Of a DNA stretch of 64,000 bases, positions 20,171-31,476 are shown piece after piece. Position numbers and translations under genes: made by a program. Every line of letters starts with the position of its first letter. The stretch's first letter is position 1. The notes under the pieces are model-generated. The model was not told the origin of the DNA and did not search any database. It worked only from the letters and a program-made list of their open reading frames with translations. Location: NCBI GenBank assembly GCA_963823045.1, contig CAWGKA010000009.1:124001-188000 (forward strand), in the 5' to 3' direction. The stretch comes from JADLGL01 sp963823045 (lineage in GTDB: Bacteria; Pseudomonadota; Alphaproteobacteria; Rhizobiales; Kaistiaceae).

Positions 20171-20990
20171 TTACTCCGTGTTAAGTCCGAGGACGTCGGC
20201 CATGGTGTAGCGGCCGGCAGGACGTCCCTTGGCCCACAGCGCCGCCTTGACGGCGCCGCGGGCGAAAATGGCGCGGTCGAAGGCGCGATGGGTGAGTTCG
20301 ACGGTCTCACCTTCGCCGGCGAATATGACGGTGTGATCGCCCACCGTGGTGCCGCCGCGAAGCGCGGCAAAGCCGATGTCGCCCCTCCGGCGCGCGCCGA
20401 CCTGGCCGTCGCGGCACGCGGACGGAATGCGATCTCGAGGTCGATGTCCCGGCCCTCGGCGGCGGCACGGCCGAACAGCAATGCGGTTCCGGACGGCGCG
20501 TCCACCTTGTGGCGATGATGCATTTCCAGGATCTCGATGTCGAAACTGTCATCGAGCGCTCGTGCAGCCTGACGCACGAACTGTGCCAGGAGATTAACAC
20601 CGAGGCTCATATTGCCGGACTGGACGATGGCCGTCCGTTCGGCCGCGGCATCGATCGCAGCGTTGTCGGCAGCCGACAGGCCGGTCGTGCCGATGACGTC
20701 GACAACGCCGGCGATCGCCGCGGCTGCTGGCCAGCAAGGCCGTCGCCTCGGGCGTGGAGAAATCGATGACGCCGTCGGCCCTGGCGAGGGCGGCGGTGAC
20801 GTCGTCGGTGACGAGAATGCCAAGCGGCGCCAAGCCGGCAAACGTTCCGGCGTCGCCGCCAAGGGCCGTCGAGCCCGTGCGTTCCAGGGCGCCAACGAGC
20901 GAAACGCCGTCAGTCTCGGCAATGAGGCTGAATGAGCGTGCGGCCCATACGGCCGGCCGCCCCGGCCACCACCAGTCCTAAGTCGCTCAT
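20171..20990 (-). CDS. dapB: 4-hydroxy-tetrahydrodipicolinate reductase
   Basis: Lysine/diaminopimelate pathway enzyme. From ATG 20990 the Rossmann motif is LVVAGAAGRMGR; then DGVIDFSTPEAT, FDIEILEMHHRHKVDAPSGT (catalytic His-His-Lys region) and the end DVLGLNTE at TAA 20171-20173. Frameshifts lie near 20910, 20735, 20560, 20395 and 20215. The ATG overlaps the stop of the upstream GNAT gene (ATGA). It supplies meso-diaminopimelate for peptidoglycan. Confidence 0.95.
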
Positions 20991-21559
20991 TTCGCCTCCG
21001 GATTCGGTGGAGGAGGTATCCCCTCAACCGTCCGCCTGCAAGGGGTCCCGGGCCAATTGGCTTGACCATCGCGCAGCGCAGACGCGGATCGTGGCCGGCC
21101 AGCGCCTCGGCGCTGAGACGCGCCGCCAGGTGGCCGGGAGCTCGGCCTGGCGGAATCTCGTGAAACCCGAGCCGCGCGTAGAACGGCCCATTCCAGGGAA
21201 GGTCGCGATAGGTCGTGAGCGTGAGCGCGGCAAATGCCGCGCTTGCGGCATAGGCCTCGGCGGCGGAGATGAGCGCCCTGCCCGCGCCTTGGCGCTGATA
21301 CGGCGCCGCGACGGCGATCTCTCGCAATGTGAAGGGCCGAGCCAAAGCGCTCGGCAAGGAGGAAGCCGGCGATTTCATCGTCGATCAGCGCGGTCCAGTG
21401 GAGGCCATTGCGAATCGCGTCCTCGTGTTCCTCCGGCGCGGTCGGCGGTGCGTCGGCGACCCAGGCACGGTCGGTGCCGCGAAAAAGGTCGCCGGCCGAT
21501 TGCTCGATGGCGGGAAGCGCCCCGATATCGGCCAACCGCGTCGGGCGGACGACGGCCAT
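20987..21559 (-). CDS. GNAT-family N-acetyltransferase
   Basis: About 190 residues from ATG 21559 (MAVVRPTRLADIGALPAIEQ). The acetyl-CoA loop is IAVAAPYQRQGAGRALISAA, followed by ALTLTTYRDLPWNGPFYARL and GFHEIPPGRAPGHLA, the usual motif B. Frameshifts lie near 21325 and 21050, so the last 20 residues are uncertain. TGA 20987-20989 gives an ATGA overlap with dapB. The substrate is unknown. Confidence 0.82.
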   Translation of the reverse strand: MAVVRPTRLADIGALPAIEQSAGDLFRGTDRAWVADAPPTAPEEHEDAIRNGLHWTALIDDEIAGFLLAERFGSALHIARDRRRGAVSAPRRGQGAHLRRRGLCRKRGICRAHAHDLSRPSLEWAVLRAARVSRDSARPSSRPPGGASQRRGAGRPRSASALRDGQANWPGTPCRRTVEGIPPPPNPEAK

Positions 21560-21568
21560 CGACCGCGC

Positions 21569-22274
21569 CTATTTGGCGGCGGCGATCTCGGCAATGATCG
21601 CGTCGGCGGCGGTCTGCGGGTCGGCTGCTTCGGTGATCGGCCGGCCGACGACGAGATAGTCGGCGCCGGCGGCGATGGCATCGGCCGGGGTGACGACGCG
21701 CTTCTGGTCGCCGATCGCCGCGCCGGCCGGGCGGATGCCCGGGGTGACGATGATGAAGTCCTCGCCGACGGCCTCGCGAATGGCCGATGCTTCGTCGGCC
21801 GAGGCGACCACGCCGTCCATGCCGGCGGCCTTGGCGTCCCTGGCCCGCGCGATCACGCGGTCGCGGACGTCGCCGGCATAGCCTGCCTCGGCGAGGTCAT
21901 CGTCGCTCATCGAGGTGAGCACCGTGACGGCGAGGAGCTTCAGGGGCGCGTCCCCGCGCGCGGCGACCGCAGCGCGCATCGCCTTCGGATAGGCGTGGAC
22001 GGTGAGGAAGGAGACGCCGAGATCGACGGCGTTTTCGACCGCCTTGGCGACGGTGTTGTCGATGTCGAGGAGCTTGGCGTCGAGGAAGACTTGTCTGCCT
22101 TCGGCGGCAAGGTGCCGGGCGAGGTCGATACCGCCGCCGAGCATGAGCTCGAGGCCGATCTTGTAGACGCCGACGCTGCCGCCGAGCTGGGCGATCATCG
22201 CCTCGGCCGCGGCGACGCGGCGGGAAATCGAGGGCGACGATGAGGCGGTCGCGGGGTTCGAGTGCTTGTTTCAT
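21569..22274 (-). CDS. pyrF: Orotidine 5'-phosphate decarboxylase
   Basis: Last step of UMP synthesis. From ATG 22274, MKQALEPRDRLIVALDFP is followed by VYKIGLELMLGGGIDLARHL, the catalytic segment FLDAKLLDIDNTVAKAV (Asp-x-Lys-x-x-Asp), SFLTVHAYPKAM, FIIVTPGIRPAGA and YLVVGRPITEA. The catalytic motif has Leu where most family members have DxKxxDI with Phe or Tyr; this is conservative. One frameshift region lies near 22215. The stop codon of the preceding reductase overlaps the start (TGATG). Confidence 0.95.
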
Positions 22275-22855
22275 CAGTCTCCCGGTCCCAATCGCGCGGA
22301 CAGATCGTACAGCGCCTGGCAAACGACGCGAAGATGATCGGCCGCCTGTTCGACGACAAGATGGCCGTCCTCGGCGAAGGCTTCGCCGCCATGCGAGATC
22401 GAGATTTGCTGAGGGACGACGAGCGCCTGCAGCGCGGTGACCAGCACCTTGCGAAGGTCGAGCAGCGCACGCGCGCCACCGATCATCCCATTCGAACTGG
22501 AGCCGATGGCGTAGACCCTGCCGCGATGCTGGTATTCGGCAGCGAGCTTCGGCCGGCTCGCCCAATCGATCGCGTTCTTCAGAAGCGGCGGCAGGGAGTG
22601 ATTGTATTCCGGCGTTGCGATGAACACGCCCTGGCTGCGTTTGATCAGCCGCGCGAGCTTGTGCGCGTTTTCGGGAAAGCCCTCATCCTTCTCGATGTCG
22701 GCATTGTAGATCGGCAGCGGATAGTCGCCGAGCGAGATCAGGCGCACCTCGGCGCCGATCAGGGCGAGTTCCTTCGCCGCAAGCGCGGCGAGCTTGGCGC
22801 TGAAAGAGCCGGTGCGGATCGAGCCGGCGAAGACGAGGATGTCTGGATTGGTCAT
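22274..22855 (-). CDS. NADPH-dependent FMN reductase (flavodoxin-like)
   Basis: A 193-residue intact frame. N-terminal FMN-binding loop DILVFAGSIRTGSFSAKLA and the second family motif TPEYNHSLPPLLKNAIDWAS; then RVYAIGSSSNGMIGGARAL. This is the chromate/azo/quinone reductase subgroup of flavodoxin-like NAD(P)H:FMN oxidoreductases. It is soluble and cytoplasmic. It is translationally coupled to pyrF through the 1-base stop/start overlap at 22274. Confidence 0.9.
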   Translation of the reverse strand: MTNPDILVFAGSIRTGSFSAKLAALAAKELALIGAEVRLISLGDYPLPIYNADIEKDEGFPENAHKLARLIKRSQGVFIATPEYNHSLPPLLKNAIDWASRPKLAAEYQHRGRVYAIGSSSNGMIGGARALLDLRKVLVTALQALVVPQQISISHGGEAFAEDGHLVVEQAADHLRVVCQALYDLSARLGPGD

Positions 22856-22870
22856 GGATCGTCGAAGTCT

Positions 22871-23235
22871 CTAGCTTGGTGCGAGGGATTGGTCGAGCGC
22901 CCGTAGGATCTGATCAACGGCGCGCCGGTGAAACGACGCGTCGAAAACGCCGTGCGGCGCATAGAGCGGCCCGCTCTCGATCGTCAGAATAGAGCCGCCA
23001 TCGTCCGACGGATCAACTCGCGCCGCAACGCGCCCCGATCGCGGCAGCCACGGAAGAACGACCAATCGAATGCGCTCGGCAATGATGGCGCGCATGTCTT
23101 CATCGGAGCTTTGGGCGGCGATAGCCAAACCCCGAAAGCACGAGCTGCAAATGGTCGAAGACCATGTCGGGCGGCTGCGGCAGTGCCAATTCTCGAATGT
23201 TGTTGCCGAACGCCCATAAGTCGGCTCCCGTTCAA
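22871..23235 (-). CDS. Unrecognised small protein
   Basis: About 120 residues, not recognised. The likely start is TTG 23235, which overlaps the stop of the pmtA-like gene (TTGA). One frame gives WAFGNNIRELALPQPPDMVF then DHLQLVLSGFG; after a frameshift near 23120 the rest is SSDEDMRAIIAERIRLVVLP, then DDGGSILTIESGPLYAPHGV and DQILRALDQSLAPS. There is no signal peptide, membrane segment or metal motif. It sits between the pmtA-like gene and the FMN reductase on the same strand and is probably in the same operon. Confidence 0.45.
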
Positions 23236-23786
23236 GCAACCGGGCGATAGGTCCACACCCGCGCCGGCGGCATGTTCAGAACGATCCAGCCGCTGCCGTC
23301 GAGGCGATAGTCGGAAGGCGCCGCCGGGACCGGCGGCTTGGGCGAATAGGAAAACTGCGCCAGCGCACCGCCGGGTGCAAGGCGCGACAGCACGTCGAGA
23401 ACAAGGCCGCGGCGCTCTTCGGGCGGCCGCAGCAGGAGCGGCAGCGACGAGACCGCCGCCGCGAACGCCCCCTCATGGACTCCGGCCAGCGTCGTCGCGA
23501 GGTTGTAGGCGTCGCCCTGCACGATGCGCACGCCGGGATAGCGCTTGGCGAGGATCTCGCAGAACTCCGGATTGAACTCGACGGCGACGATGCGCTCGGG
23601 CGCAACGCCTTTCTCCAGCAACGCCCGCGTGACGACGCCGGTTCCGGGGCCGAGCTCGAGGATCGGCTCGGTCGTTGCCGGATCGACATGGGCCACCATG
23701 CGGCGTGCGAGGGCGCGGCCGGAAGGCGCAACGGCGCCGGTGGTTCCCCAGGTGCGGATGAAGCGGACGATGTCGCCGGCGCTCAT
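23232..23786 (-). CDS. PmtA-like phospholipid N-methyltransferase
   Basis: About 184 residues starting at ATG 23786 (MSAGDIVRFIRTWGTTGAVA). SAM-binding motif I is PILELGPGTGVVTRALLEKG; then RIVAVEFNPEFCEIL and AFAAAVSSLPLLLRPPEERR. The close order TxGAVAPSxxxLARRMxxxVD is that of the rhizobial PmtA group, which methylates phosphatidylethanolamine toward phosphatidylcholine; rRNA dimethyltransferases share motif I but not this N-terminus. The start overlaps the dnaJ stop (ATGA). A one-base insertion near 23835 makes it appear fused to DnaJ. Confidence 0.75.
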   Translation of the reverse strand: MSAGDIVRFIRTWGTTGAVAPSGRALARRMVAHVDPATTEPILELGPGTGVVTRALLEKGVAPERIVAVEFNPEFCEILAKRYPGVRIVQGDAYNLATTLAGVHEGAFAAAVSSLPLLLRPPEERRGLVLDVLSRLAPGGALAQFSYSPKPPVPAAPSDYRLDGSGWIVLNMPPARVWTYRPVA

Positions 23787-24926
23787 GCGCCGGCCTTGCC
23801 CCCGAGGATTTCGCGGACGCGGGCGAAGAAGCCTGTCGAATTCGGGGTTGTTCTCGGTCGTCGACGCAGCTTCGAATTCCTGCATCAGGTCGCGCTGGCG
23901 CTTGGTGAGCTTGCGCGGCGTCTCGACCGTGACCTGAATGTACATGTCGCCATACCGGTTGGAGCGCAGCACCGGCATGCCCTTGCCCTTGAGGCGGAAC
24001 TGCTCGCCGGTCTGCGTGCCTTCGGCGACCTTCACCTTGGCGCGGCCGCCGTCGATGGTCGGCACCTCGAACTGGCCACCGAGCGAAGCGGTCGTCACCG
24101 AGATCGGCACGCGGCAGAAGAGATCGGCGCCGTCACGCTGGAGGAACTCATGCGGCTTCAGCGACAGGAAGATGTAGAGGTCGCCCGCCGGGCCGCCGCG
24201 AAGACCAGCCTCGCCTTCGCCGGCAAGGCGGATGCGCGTGCCGTCCTCGATGCCGGCGGGAATGTTGACGGAAAGCGACCGTTCCTGCGTTACGCGGCCG
24301 GCACCGTCGCAAGCCTCGCAAGGATCGGAGATCACCTCGCCGCGGCCGTGGCAGGTCGGGCAGGTGCGCTCGATCGAGAAGAAGCCGCCGGTGGAGGCGC
24401 GGACGCGACCGCGGCCCTCGCAGGTCGGGCAGGTGCGCGGCTGTGAACCCGGCTTGGAGCCGGTGCCGGAACAGGTCGTGCAAACGATCTTGGTCGGGAC
24501 GGTGATCTGTGCCGTCTTGCCGGCATAGGCCTCCTCCAGCGACAATTCCATATTGTAGCGCAGATCGGCGCCGCGCTCCTTGCCGCTGCGGCTGGTGCCG
24601 CCGCGACGGCCCATGAAGTCACCGAAAATGTCGTCGAATATCTCCGACATCGACGAGGCGAAGTCGTGGGCGAAGCCGGCGCCGCCGGCGGGACCGCCGC
24701 GCTCGAAAGCGGCATGGCCGAAGCGGTCATAGGCCGCGCGGCGCTGCGGATCCTTGAGGCACTCATAGGCCTCGTTGACTTCCTTGAATTTCACCTCAGC
24801 GGTGGCGTCACCCGGATTGCGATCCGGATGGTACTGCATGGCGAGCTTGCGAAAGGTGATCTTGAGGGTCGCCTCGTCGCATTCTCTCGCGACGCCGAGC
24901 ACTTCGTAGAAATCACGCTTAGCCAT
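23783..24926 (-). CDS. dnaJ: Chaperone protein DnaJ
   Basis: Hsp40 co-chaperone, about 380 residues. J domain with MQYHPDRNPGD (HPD), Gly/Phe linker (GGAGFAHDF), four zinc-finger repeats (CTTCSGTGSKPG, CPTCEGRGRV, CPTCHGRGEV, CEACDGAGRV) and the C-terminal substrate domain. The last residues are shifted by an inserted base near 23835; the corrected tail ends at TGA 23783-23785. It lies 245 bases downstream of dnaK, separated by a small YdeI-like gene whose stop overlaps the dnaJ start by 8 bases. Confidence 0.98.
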
Positions 24927-25128
24927 TGCGCCCGTTTTTTCCCGCAGGCTTCAGCCTGTCTATCATGCCGGCGATGCGGCGCGCCCTCGTTTCGGGCCGC
25001 TTCGCTTCACTTACCCAAAGAAGATATTCACGCTGATGGCTGGGCGGTAGCCCCTCGAAAGCAGCTTTGGCCGCGGCATCCGCGACCAAAGCCTGTTCGA
25101 TATCGGCGGGAATAGGCTCCGTCGGCAT
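24919..25128 (-). CDS. YdeI/OmdA-like small protein
   Basis: A 69-residue intact frame. The sequence DIEQALVADAAAKAAFEGLP, PSHQREYLLWVSEAKRPETR and RRIAGMIDRLKPAG matches the short C-terminal 'bacteriocin-protection/OmdA' domain (the SHxxEYxxWIxxAKxxxTRxxRI pattern). The function is unproven. It overlaps the dnaJ start codon by 8 bases, so it may be translated with dnaJ. On the upstream side (25129-25170) a hairpin CCGGCC/GGCCGG at 25142-25159 without a T tract separates it from dnaK. Confidence 0.78.
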   Translation of the reverse strand: MPTEPIPADIEQALVADAAAKAAFEGLPPSHQREYLLWVSEAKRPETRARRIAGMIDRLKPAGKNGRNG

Positions 25129-25170
25129 GGCTCTTCACTCCCCGGCCGTTACGGGCCGGCGTCTCAGAGA

Positions 25171-27075
<1,905 letters not shown>

Positions 27076-27256
27076 CAGTAGTCATCTCCTTTTGGCAGAC
27101 CGCGGAGCAGGTCCTATCCGGCCCCTGCCGTTTCGCTCCAACGCCCCATGCCTCTCACGCCGAAAATCCGTTGAGGCCGGCGCCGGTGGAATCGCGATCC
27201 CCGGCTAACACTTTGTCCAAGCTTTCAACTGGCCGATCTGGCCGCGTCTGGGCGGT

Positions 27257-27285
27257 ATATAAGAAGGGCGTTTTCGCCCCGCAAG
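27257..27285 (-). promoter_or_regulatory. Sigma-32 (RpoH)-type promoter of dnaK
   Basis: On the minus strand CTTG (27282-27285) and CTTATAT (27257-27263) are 18 bases apart, matching the alphaproteobacterial heat-shock pattern CTTG-N17/18-CYTATNT. The spacer holds a palindrome GGGCG-AAAA-CGCCC. The site lies about 182 bases before the dnaK ATG. The whole gene-free stretch 27076-27406 (331 bases) holds this promoter, the dnaK leader and the start region of the divergent secreted-protein gene; I see no further gene and no CIRCE element in it. Confidence 0.6.
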
Positions 27286-27406
27286 CGCACCGGGCCCAGC
27301 TTTCGTCATTCCCCGCAAACGCGTTTTGGCGGGTTCAGGGCTGTTGTCGTCTTCGCGTCCTTTATGCCTAACTAGGCGCCGACGATCCAGTACGGGAGGA
27401 CGGGCG

Positions 27407-28075
27407 ATGACCACATTCCTGACAATGCGCCGGACAATGGCGCGAGCGTCCCTGATTGCAACCGCCGCAACGGCGCTGGCTGGCGCCGCCTTTGCCCAGG
27501 ATGACCGGGGCTTTGCCGTTCTCGATCCGGCGGTCGGCGCCTATGAGCCGTGGCAGCTGACCATGGATGCGGCCGGCTATCACATGGTGAACACCACGGA
27601 CACGGATTCGCTCCGTTACAACTGGGTCACCAGCCCGACGCGCAACCTCGGTTCCCGCACGATCACGACCACGGTGGTGATCAACGATCCGAGCGGCAGC
27701 TCGCATGCAGGTCTCCTCTACGCGCTGGAGGACAATGAGGACGGCAACGCCTACTACTACATGTTCGTGGTGCGGCCGGATCACGTTGCGACGGTCTACC
27801 GGCGCGACGCCAATGGCGCCAATGCGATCAGCTCGATCCAGGGCGACTTCGTCAGCGATGGTGCCAATGAACTGTCGATCCAGGAAGACGGCGATCAGGT
27901 CAGCTTCTTCGTCAATGACCAATTGGTGGCCCTGATCGGTGGCGTGAATAACCTTGGCGGCGGCAATGTCGGCGTCGTTGCCTGGGGTACCGGGAGTTAC
28001 CTTTTCACCAACTTCGACATCCAGCCAGAGCAGGATCCGCCCGCCAACAACCCGCCACCTCCGGCCAAGGGGTAG
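27407..28075 (+). CDS. Secreted protein of unknown function, lectin-like fold possible
   Basis: 222 residues in an intact frame from ATG 27407, preceded by GGGAGGACGGG. The N-terminus is a signal peptide (RASLIATAATALAGAAFAQD, cleavage probably after AFA). The mature part alternates short beta strands: YEPWQLTMDAAGYHMVNTTD, TITTTVVINDPSGSSHAGLL, YYYMFVVRPDHVATVYRRDA, LSIQEDGDQVSFFVNDQLVA and FTNFDIQP. It ends in a Pro-rich tail (PPANNPPPPAKG). The pattern resembles concanavalin-like (LamG/DUF1080) domains, but I see no catalytic motif. It is divergent from dnaK and ends 1 base before the alkB-like gene. Confidence 0.7.
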   Translation: MTTFLTMRRTMARASLIATAATALAGAAFAQDDRGFAVLDPAVGAYEPWQLTMDAAGYHMVNTTDTDSLRYNWVTSPTRNLGSRTITTTVVINDPSGSSHAGLLYALEDNEDGNAYYYMFVVRPDHVATVYRRDANGANAISSIQGDFVSDGANELSIQEDGDQVSFFVNDQLVALIGGVNNLGGGNVGVVAWGTGSYLFTNFDIQPEQDPPANNPPPPAKG

Positions 28076-28076
28076 G

Positions 28077-28706
28077 GTGAGCGAACCGGCCACTCCGCCC
28101 GGACTGGCCGTCTACGTCCACGCCCTCGACGAGGCGGCGCAGGCGGCGCTTAGCACCGACATCGCTACGGTGATCGATGCGGCCCCGCTGTTCACGCCGG
28201 AAATGCCACGCACCGGGAAGCCCTTCTCGGTGCGTATGACCAATTGCGGCATCCTCGGCTGGGTGTCCGACCGCGGGGGCTACCGCTATCAGGCGATCCA
28301 TCCGGTGACCGGCCACCCCTGGCCGCCGATGCCCCCAGTTCTGCTGGCGATCTGGGAGCGCTTTGCGGCCTATCCGCACCCGCCGGAGGCCTGCCTCGTC
28401 AACGTCTATTCGGATGCCGCCAAGATGGGCCTCCATCGCGACGAGGATGAAGAGGATTTCGCCGCGCCGGTCGTCTCGATTTCGCTCGGCGATGACTGCC
28501 GTTTCCGCGTCGGCGGCACCCAGCGCGGCGGACCGACACAGTCGTTTCGCCTGAGATCGGGGGATATCGTCGTCCTCGGCGGCGAGAGCCGGTTGGCCTA
28601 TCATGGCGTCGACCGCATCTATCCGGAGACCTCGACCCTGACACTGCCCGAGGGCAACCGGATCAACCTCACGCTCAGGCGGGTGACGAAGCCGCCGCGA
28701 GCCTGA
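28077..28706 (+). CDS. alkB: AlkB-type 2-oxoglutarate/Fe(II) dioxygenase
   Basis: 209 residues, start GTG 28077, intact frame. Family motifs: MTNCGILGWVSDRGGYRY, CLVNVYSDAAKMGLHRDEDE with the Fe ligands His-x-Asp, VVSISLGDDCRFRVGG, DIVVLGGESRLAYHGVDRI with the third His ligand, and NRINLTLRRV with the 2-oxoglutarate-binding Arg. AlkB repairs N-methylated bases by oxidation. It begins 1 base after the secreted-protein stop and ends 15 bases before mutS. Confidence 0.93.
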   Translation: MSEPATPPGLAVYVHALDEAAQAALSTDIATVIDAAPLFTPEMPRTGKPFSVRMTNCGILGWVSDRGGYRYQAIHPVTGHPWPPMPPVLLAIWERFAAYPHPPEACLVNVYSDAAKMGLHRDEDEEDFAAPVVSISLGDDCRFRVGGTQRGGPTQSFRLRSGDIVVLGGESRLAYHGVDRIYPETSTLTLPEGNRINLTLRRVTKPPRA

Positions 28707-28721
28707 AGCCATTTGCATGTG

Positions 28722-31407
28722 ATGGACGCCGCAACGCCAACGAACGACAGCGCCGCTCCGACGCCGATGATGGCTCAGTATCTCGCCATCAAGGCGGCGA
28801 ACCCGGATTCGCTCCTGTTCTATCGCATGGGCGATTTCTACGAGCTGTTCTTCGACGATGCTGTCGCGGCGTCGAAGACGCTCGGCATCGCCCTCACCAA
28901 GCGCGGCAAGCATCTCGGCGACGATATCCCGATGTGCGGCGTGCCGGTCAGGACGGCCGAGGACTACCTCAACAAGCTGATCGCCGCCGGTCACCGCGTC
29001 GCCGTCTGCGACCAGACCGAGGACCCTGCCGAGGCGAAGAAGCGCGGCGGTAAGTCGGTGGTGGCGCGCGAGGTGATCCGCCTGGTGACGCCCGGCACGC
29101 TGACGGAGGAATCGCTCCTCGACGCCCGCGCCGGCAACTATCTGGCTGCCCTCGCCCGCGACCGCGGCGCAGACAGCTACGGCATCGCATGGATCGACAT
29201 CTCGACCGGGGATTTCCGCGTCACCTCGACCGACGCCGCGGGCCTTGCCGCCGAGATCGCGCGCATCGCCCCACGCGAGCTGATCGTCGCCGAGGCGGTG
29301 TTCGCCGACCCCGAGCTTGGCGCCCTTTGGCGCGATGCCGGCGCCGAAGTGACGCCGCTGCCGGCCCCGATCTTCGATTCGGCGACGGCGGCAAAGCGCC
29401 TCGCCGACGCCTTCTCCGTCGCCTCGCTCGACGGCTTCGGCAATTTCAATCGCGCCGAGCTGGCGGCCGCCGCGGCGGCGCTCGCCTATGTCGAGCGAAC
29501 GCAGCTGAAGGCGCGGCCGTCGCTGTCGCCGCCGGTGCGCGAGATCGTCGGCGGCACGATGCAGATCGACGCGGCGACCCGCGCCAATCTCGAACTCACC
29601 GTCACGCTCGGCGGCGAGCGCAAGGGGAGCCTCCTCTCCGCCATCGACCGCACCGTCACCGGCGCCGGCTCGCGCCTCCTCGGCGAGCGGCTGGCAAGCC
29701 CGGTCACCGACGTCGCGACGATCGAGGCGCGGCTCGACGCCATCGACTATCTGCTCGAACGGCAGCGGCTCAGGCAGGCGCTGCGCGACGGGCTCAACGC
29801 GGCGCCGGATATCGCCCGCGCTCTGGCGCGTCTGTCGCTCGACCGCGGCGGGCCACGCGATCTTGCGGCCATCCGCCACGGCCTTGCTGCCTCGACCGAG
29901 CTGGCAGCGCTGTTGTCGGCCGAGGGCGACGCGCCGAGCGAAATCGGAGACGCGGCGCGTGCTTTGGCGGCACCGAGCCCTGAGATCGCCGAACGGCTTG
30001 CCACAACGCTCGCCGACGAACTGCCGCTGATGGCGCGCGACGGCGGCCTGGTGCGCTCCGGCGCCAGCGCCGAGCTTGATGACACGCGGGCGCTGTCGAC
30101 CGAGAGCCGCAAGGTGATCGCCGGCCTGCAGACGCGCTACGCCGAGGAAACCGGCCTCCGCAGCCTCAAGATCAAGCACAACAACGTCCTCGGCTATTTC
30201 ATCGAGGTTCCGGCCGGCGGCGGCGACAAGCTCCTGGCGCCGCCCTTCACTGAAGCCTTCATCCATCGCCAGACGATGGCCGGTGCGCTCCGCTTCACGA
30301 CGACTGAGCTCGCCGAACTTGCCTCGAAGATCGCCGGGGCAGCCGACCGGGCGCTGGCCATCGAGCTTGGCCTCTTCGAGGACCTGCGCCGCCTCGTCCT
30401 CGACCATGCCGCGGCGATCCGCGACGCCGCTTCGGCCTTGGCGACGATCGACGTCGCGGCGGCGCTCGCTGAGCTTGGCCGAGGCCGAGAGCTATTGCCG
30501 GCCGGTGGTCGACGGCTCGACCAACTTCGCCGTGAGCGATGGCAGGCATCCGGTCGTCGAGCAGGCGCTCCGCCGCGAGGGCGACTCCTTCGTCGCCAAT
30601 GACTGCACGCTTGCCGGACGGTCCGGACATCAGGCCGGATCTGGCTGGTCACCGGGCCGAACATGGCCGGCAAATCGACCTTCCTCCGCCAGAACGCGCT
30701 GATCGCAGTGCTGGCGCAGGCAGGTTCCTATGTCCCGGCGTCGTCGGCGACAGATTGGCATCGTCGACCGGCTCTTCTCGCGTGTCGGCGCCGCCGACGA
30801 CCTCGCCCGCGGCCGCTCGACCTTCATGGTCGAGATGGTCGAGACGGCGGCGATCCTCAATCAGGCAGGCGAACGCTCGCTTGTCATTCTCGACGAGATC
30901 GGCCGCGGTACGGCGACCTTCGACGGCCTCTCCATCGCTTGGGCGACGGTCGAGCATCTTCATGACGTCAACCGTTCGCGGGCGCTCTTCGCCACGCATT
31001 TCCACGAACTGACCGCCCTGTCGCAGCGCCTTGGCAGCCTCCACAACGCTACCGTCGAGGTGAAGGAGTGGCAGGGCGAGGTCGCCTTCCTCCACCGTAT
31101 CGTCGCCGGCGCCGCCGACCGCTCCTACGGCGTCCAGGTGGCGCGGCTGGCGGGCCTGCCCAAGGCCGTGCTCACCCGGGCGCGGCAGGTGCTGGAGCAG
31201 CTCGAAGCGTCCGACCGCGCCGGGGCGGCGACGCAACTGATCGACGATCTGCCCCTGTTCAAGGCGGCGGCGCTGGAAGGGGACACGGCGGAAGCGTCGT
31301 CCGATGAACTCCGCGCCGCCCTGGAGGCCCTCGACGTCGACGAAATGACGCCGCGCGAGGCGCTCGAGGCGCTCTACCGGCTGAAGGCGATCACGAAAAG
31401 CGATTGA
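28722..31407 (+). CDS. mutS: DNA mismatch repair protein MutS
   Basis: About 894 residues. N-terminal mismatch-binding domain with LLFYRMGDFYELFFDDAV (Phe-x-Glu region), connector, lever and clamp (LKIKHNNVLGYFIEVPAG), and the ATPase: Walker A VTGPNMAGKSTFLRQ, ARGRSTFMVEMVETA, Walker B VILDEIGRGTATFDGLSIAW and LFATHFHELTAL. ATG 28722 is chosen; TTG 28713 and GTG 28719 are in frame upstream. Frameshifts lie near 30480, 30640 and 30745. The stop codon overlaps a candidate FNR/FixK box. Confidence 0.98.
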
Positions 31408-31417
31408 CCCACGTCAA
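31404..31417 (+). promoter_or_regulatory. FNR/FixK-type box (TTGAC-N4-GTCAA)
   Basis: The 14-base perfect palindrome TTGACCCACGTCAA matches the anaerobox consensus TTGAY-N4-RTCAA of FnrL/FixK/Anr regulators. It overlaps the mutS stop codon and lies 59 bases before the ATG of the small membrane protein at 31477. Such a position fits activation of that gene under low oxygen. Binding is inferred. Confidence 0.6.
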
Positions 31418-31476
31418 TGTCGGCCGATGCAGGGGGTCCTATTCAAACCGCATCTTGATTTGAAAGGATCCTCCCT

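Noticed and set aside
23232..24926. A DnaJ-methyltransferase fusion of 564 residues.
   Set aside because: One base removed near 23835 restores the normal DnaJ end with an ATGA overlap to the next gene; the fusion is an indel artefact.
25142..25159. A terminator between dnaK and the YdeI-like gene.
   Set aside because: The hairpin CCGGCC/GGCCGG has no T tract, so termination cannot be claimed.
28005..30407. An 800-residue open frame on the minus strand opposite mutS.
   Set aside because: It mirrors the codon pattern of mutS, has no family motif, and such shadows are common in GC-rich DNA.
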